Positions 62,731 through 64,000 of a stretch of DNA of 64,000 bases are shown piece by piece. Source of the DNA: Calditrichota bacterium (GTDB lineage: Bacteria > CLD3); assembly GCA_008501735.1 (NCBI GenBank), contig QQUF01000008.1:242715-306714 (forward strand). Direction: 5' to 3'. Every line of letters begins with the position of its first letter. Within the stretch, counting starts at the first letter, position 1. The position numbers were made by a program, and so were the translations under genes. The notes beneath the pieces were generated by a model, which saw only the letters and a program-made list of their open reading frames with translations, was not told where the DNA came from and did no database searches.

Positions 62731-62991
62731 TTATCTCCTAAAAGCACAAATCATTTTTCCTGTTTTTTTGCCAATACCTTCGATTTCAGTTTGGTAAATG
62801 TAAACTCCCGATGCACATTTTCTGTCTTTTATGTTTCTTCCATTCCAATCCAAAAACCTGTTTCCAGTGTTTGCTTCTTTTTCAAGAGTTGTAACTAAAT
62901 CTCCGCTCAAGTTAAAAACTCTAATTGTTGATTTTTTCGTATCAGATAAGTTCACAAATCGAATTATAACTTCATTTTTTTTAATGAGTGA
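62731..62991 (-). pseudogene. Remnant of a T9SS/FlgD-like C-terminal sorting domain
   Basis: The frame reads IIRFVNLSDTKKSTIRVFNL, then LDWNGRNIKDRK and SGVYIYQTEIEG, matching the end of T9SS sorting or FlgD-like domains. Upstream of about 62991 a TAA stop closes the frame; the bases next to it include an A8 tract and a second short frame (STEPNLITH) that could once have joined by a frameshift. No signal peptide or large body is present. This looks like the decayed tail of a lost secreted protein. Confidence 0.65.
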
Positions 62992-63131
62992 TTAGATTTG
63001 GTTCTGTGGAAGCTATTGTTTAACAATTTGAATAGAATCAAGGATTGCGAAACCTAAAAATTAGCTTTCCAAAGCCTTATTTTTTCCGTTTCTTCACACC
63101 GAATTATTTTTTAATAAAGTAAGATTCTCTT

Positions 63132-64000
63132 ATGCCCTTTGAACTTTTTGTCGCACTAAAATACTTGAAAGCCAAACGTAGAACAGGCTTTATTTCCCTA
63201 ATTACTTACATTTCGGTTGGTGGAGTTGTAATCGGAGTTGCTGCTTTGATTTGTGTTCTAGCAATTATGAATGGATTCAAGACAATTGTAAGAACGAAAA
63301 TAATCGGAGCTGATTCTCACGTCAGAGTTTCACAGTTTTCTATGACTCCTTTTGATAAATACAAAGAAGTCCAAGAAATTGCAAAAGCAGTTGACCACGT
63401 TCTTGGAGCAAGTCCTTTCATTCTTGAAAAAGGGCTAATTCGGCACAGCAAAACAAACGAAGGAGTTGTGATTCGTGGAACTGACATCGAAACGATTTCT
63501 GAAATTAGCGACCTTAAAAAAAATATCATTTGGGGTGAAATGACTTTCGACAACGTTCCGCCTCCTGAAGGCAAAAAAGGAACGGCTTTACCTGGAGTAA
63601 TTCTTGGCGAAAGTCTGGCTGACAGACTTGGTGCTCACGATATCGGAGATAAAATTACACTTTTTGTACCAACTTTCGATGACGGTGATTTTATGTCACA
63701 ACCAAGAGCCAAGCAGTTCAGAGTTTCGGGGATTTTTGCGACAGGGCTTTACGAGTATGACAATGTTTTCGCTTACATCTCTTTGACTGATGCACAGAAA
63801 CTTTTCAAAATGGAAGACAAAGTTCACGGGGTTGACATTAAAGTCGAAAATCTTGACACAGTGAATGAAGTCGATCTTGAAATTAATGATTCTCTTGGTT
63901 ACCCTTTCAGAGTCAGAACTTGGTACGACAACCACAGAAATCTTTTCGCTTGGATGGAAATTGAGGAAATGGGAATGTTTGCCATTCTCAGTTTGATAAT
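63132..64000 (+). CDS. LolC/LolE-like lipoprotein-releasing ABC permease, 3' end cut
   Basis: Starts at ATG 63132 and runs off the right edge after 289 codons. The N-terminal helix block (ISLITYISVGGVVIGVAALI, then VLAIMNGFKTIV) and a large extracytoplasmic domain (VRVSQFS, GVVIRGTDIE, LGESLADRLG, ASGIFATG-like VSGIFATGLYEYDN) match the LolC/E/FtsX permease family. A new membrane helix begins as the window ends (MGMFAILSLI). With the ATPase LolD it moves lipoproteins towards the outer membrane. No ribosome site is obvious, but the Met sits at the expected position. Confidence 0.85.
   Translation, partial: MPFELFVALKYLKAKRRTGFISLITYISVGGVVIGVAALICVLAIMNGFKTIVRTKIIGADSHVRVSQFSMTPFDKYKEVQEIAKAVDHVLGASPFILEKGLIRHSKTNEGVVIRGTDIETISEISDLKKNIIWGEMTFDNVPPPEGKKGTALPGVILGESLADRLGAHDIGDKITLFVPTFDDGDFMSQPRAKQFRVSGIFATGLYEYDNVFAYISLTDAQKLFKMEDKVHGVDIKVENLDTVNEVDLEINDSLGYPFRVRTWYDNHRNLFAWMEIEEMGMFAILSLI

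Noticed and set aside
1-64000. CRISPR arrays
   Set aside because: No series of identical direct repeats with regular spacers was seen; the repeats found are short palindromes or a single heptamer array.
1-64000. Transposase, integrase, phage or conjugation genes
   Set aside because: No protein with DDE, HUH, tyrosine recombinase or phage structural signatures was recognised.
1-64000. rRNA and tRNA genes
   Set aside because: The gaps between genes were read for cloverleaf patterns (GTTCRANNC T-loop and acceptor stem); none was convincing.

Overview
The window is an AT-rich chromosomal segment of a Gram-negative bacterium, most likely from the Chlorobiota/Ignavibacteria side of the Bacteroidota-Chlorobiota group. 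The evidence is: several secreted proteins ending in the type IX secretion (T9SS) sorting domain with the NYPNPFNP signature; an 8-gene nuoABCDHIJK cluster without nuoEFG, an arrangement reminiscent of green sulfur bacteria and relatives; periplasmic parvulins and a LolC/E-type permease, which imply an outer membrane; and many short intergenic palindromes. No rRNA, tRNA, CRISPR array, transposase or phage gene was recognised. Both window ends cut a gene (a GAF/HD-GYP protein on the left, a LolC/E-like permease on the right).

Layout. 1-8.0 kb (minus): partial HD-GYP protein, a DUF3566-like membrane protein, a surA-like chaperone, a parvulin lipoprotein and mfd. 8.2-16.5 kb: a kelch T9SS protein (+), moeB-rhodanese fusion plus a DUF1289 protein (-), a TPR/methyltransferase-like protein (-), glycogen phosphorylase and histidine ammonia-lyase (+). 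16.9-24.9 kb: a 1687-residue kinase/ATPase/TPR/GAF/sigma-54-activator fusion, a SerB-like phosphatase, a radical SAM protein, a DUF493 protein and ssb. 24.9-31.5 kb (minus): capC-like, clpX, a GCS2-type ligase, trxA, a mocA-like gene with a CBS protein, and mnmG. 31.7-36.3 kb: two divergent paralogous Asp-box T9SS proteins of 736 residues each. 36.4-42.5 kb (+): a small unknown, feoAB, an ATPase, an MFS transporter, rpsU and methylmalonyl-CoA epimerase. 42.5-50 kb (minus): glcF, GAF/HD-GYP, glcE, an NAD-type isocitrate dehydrogenase homologue, modA and dnaA. 50-64 kb (all +, apart from one remnant): an unknown gene, a cobalamin adenosyltransferase, a thiolase, a BatC-like protein, nuoABCDHIJK, an arsenic operon and the start of a lolC/E gene.

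The strand bias flips at the AT-rich gap next to dnaA (49939-50187), which holds DnaA-box-like 9-mers and is a candidate replication origin. The arsenic operon (59.0-62.7 kb) joins an ArsR repressor, an ArsE-like thioredoxin, a rhodanese with a Cys-rich tail, an ArsC reductase, an ArsP-type permease, an ArsF-like lipoprotein and an ArsG-like membrane protein. Two matching palindromic operators flank arsR. Other items worth attention are the large kinase/sigma-54 fusion, an inverted repeat in front of feoA, an orphan capC inside a clpX-ssb gene string, and a recurring pattern of palindromes abutting stop codons.
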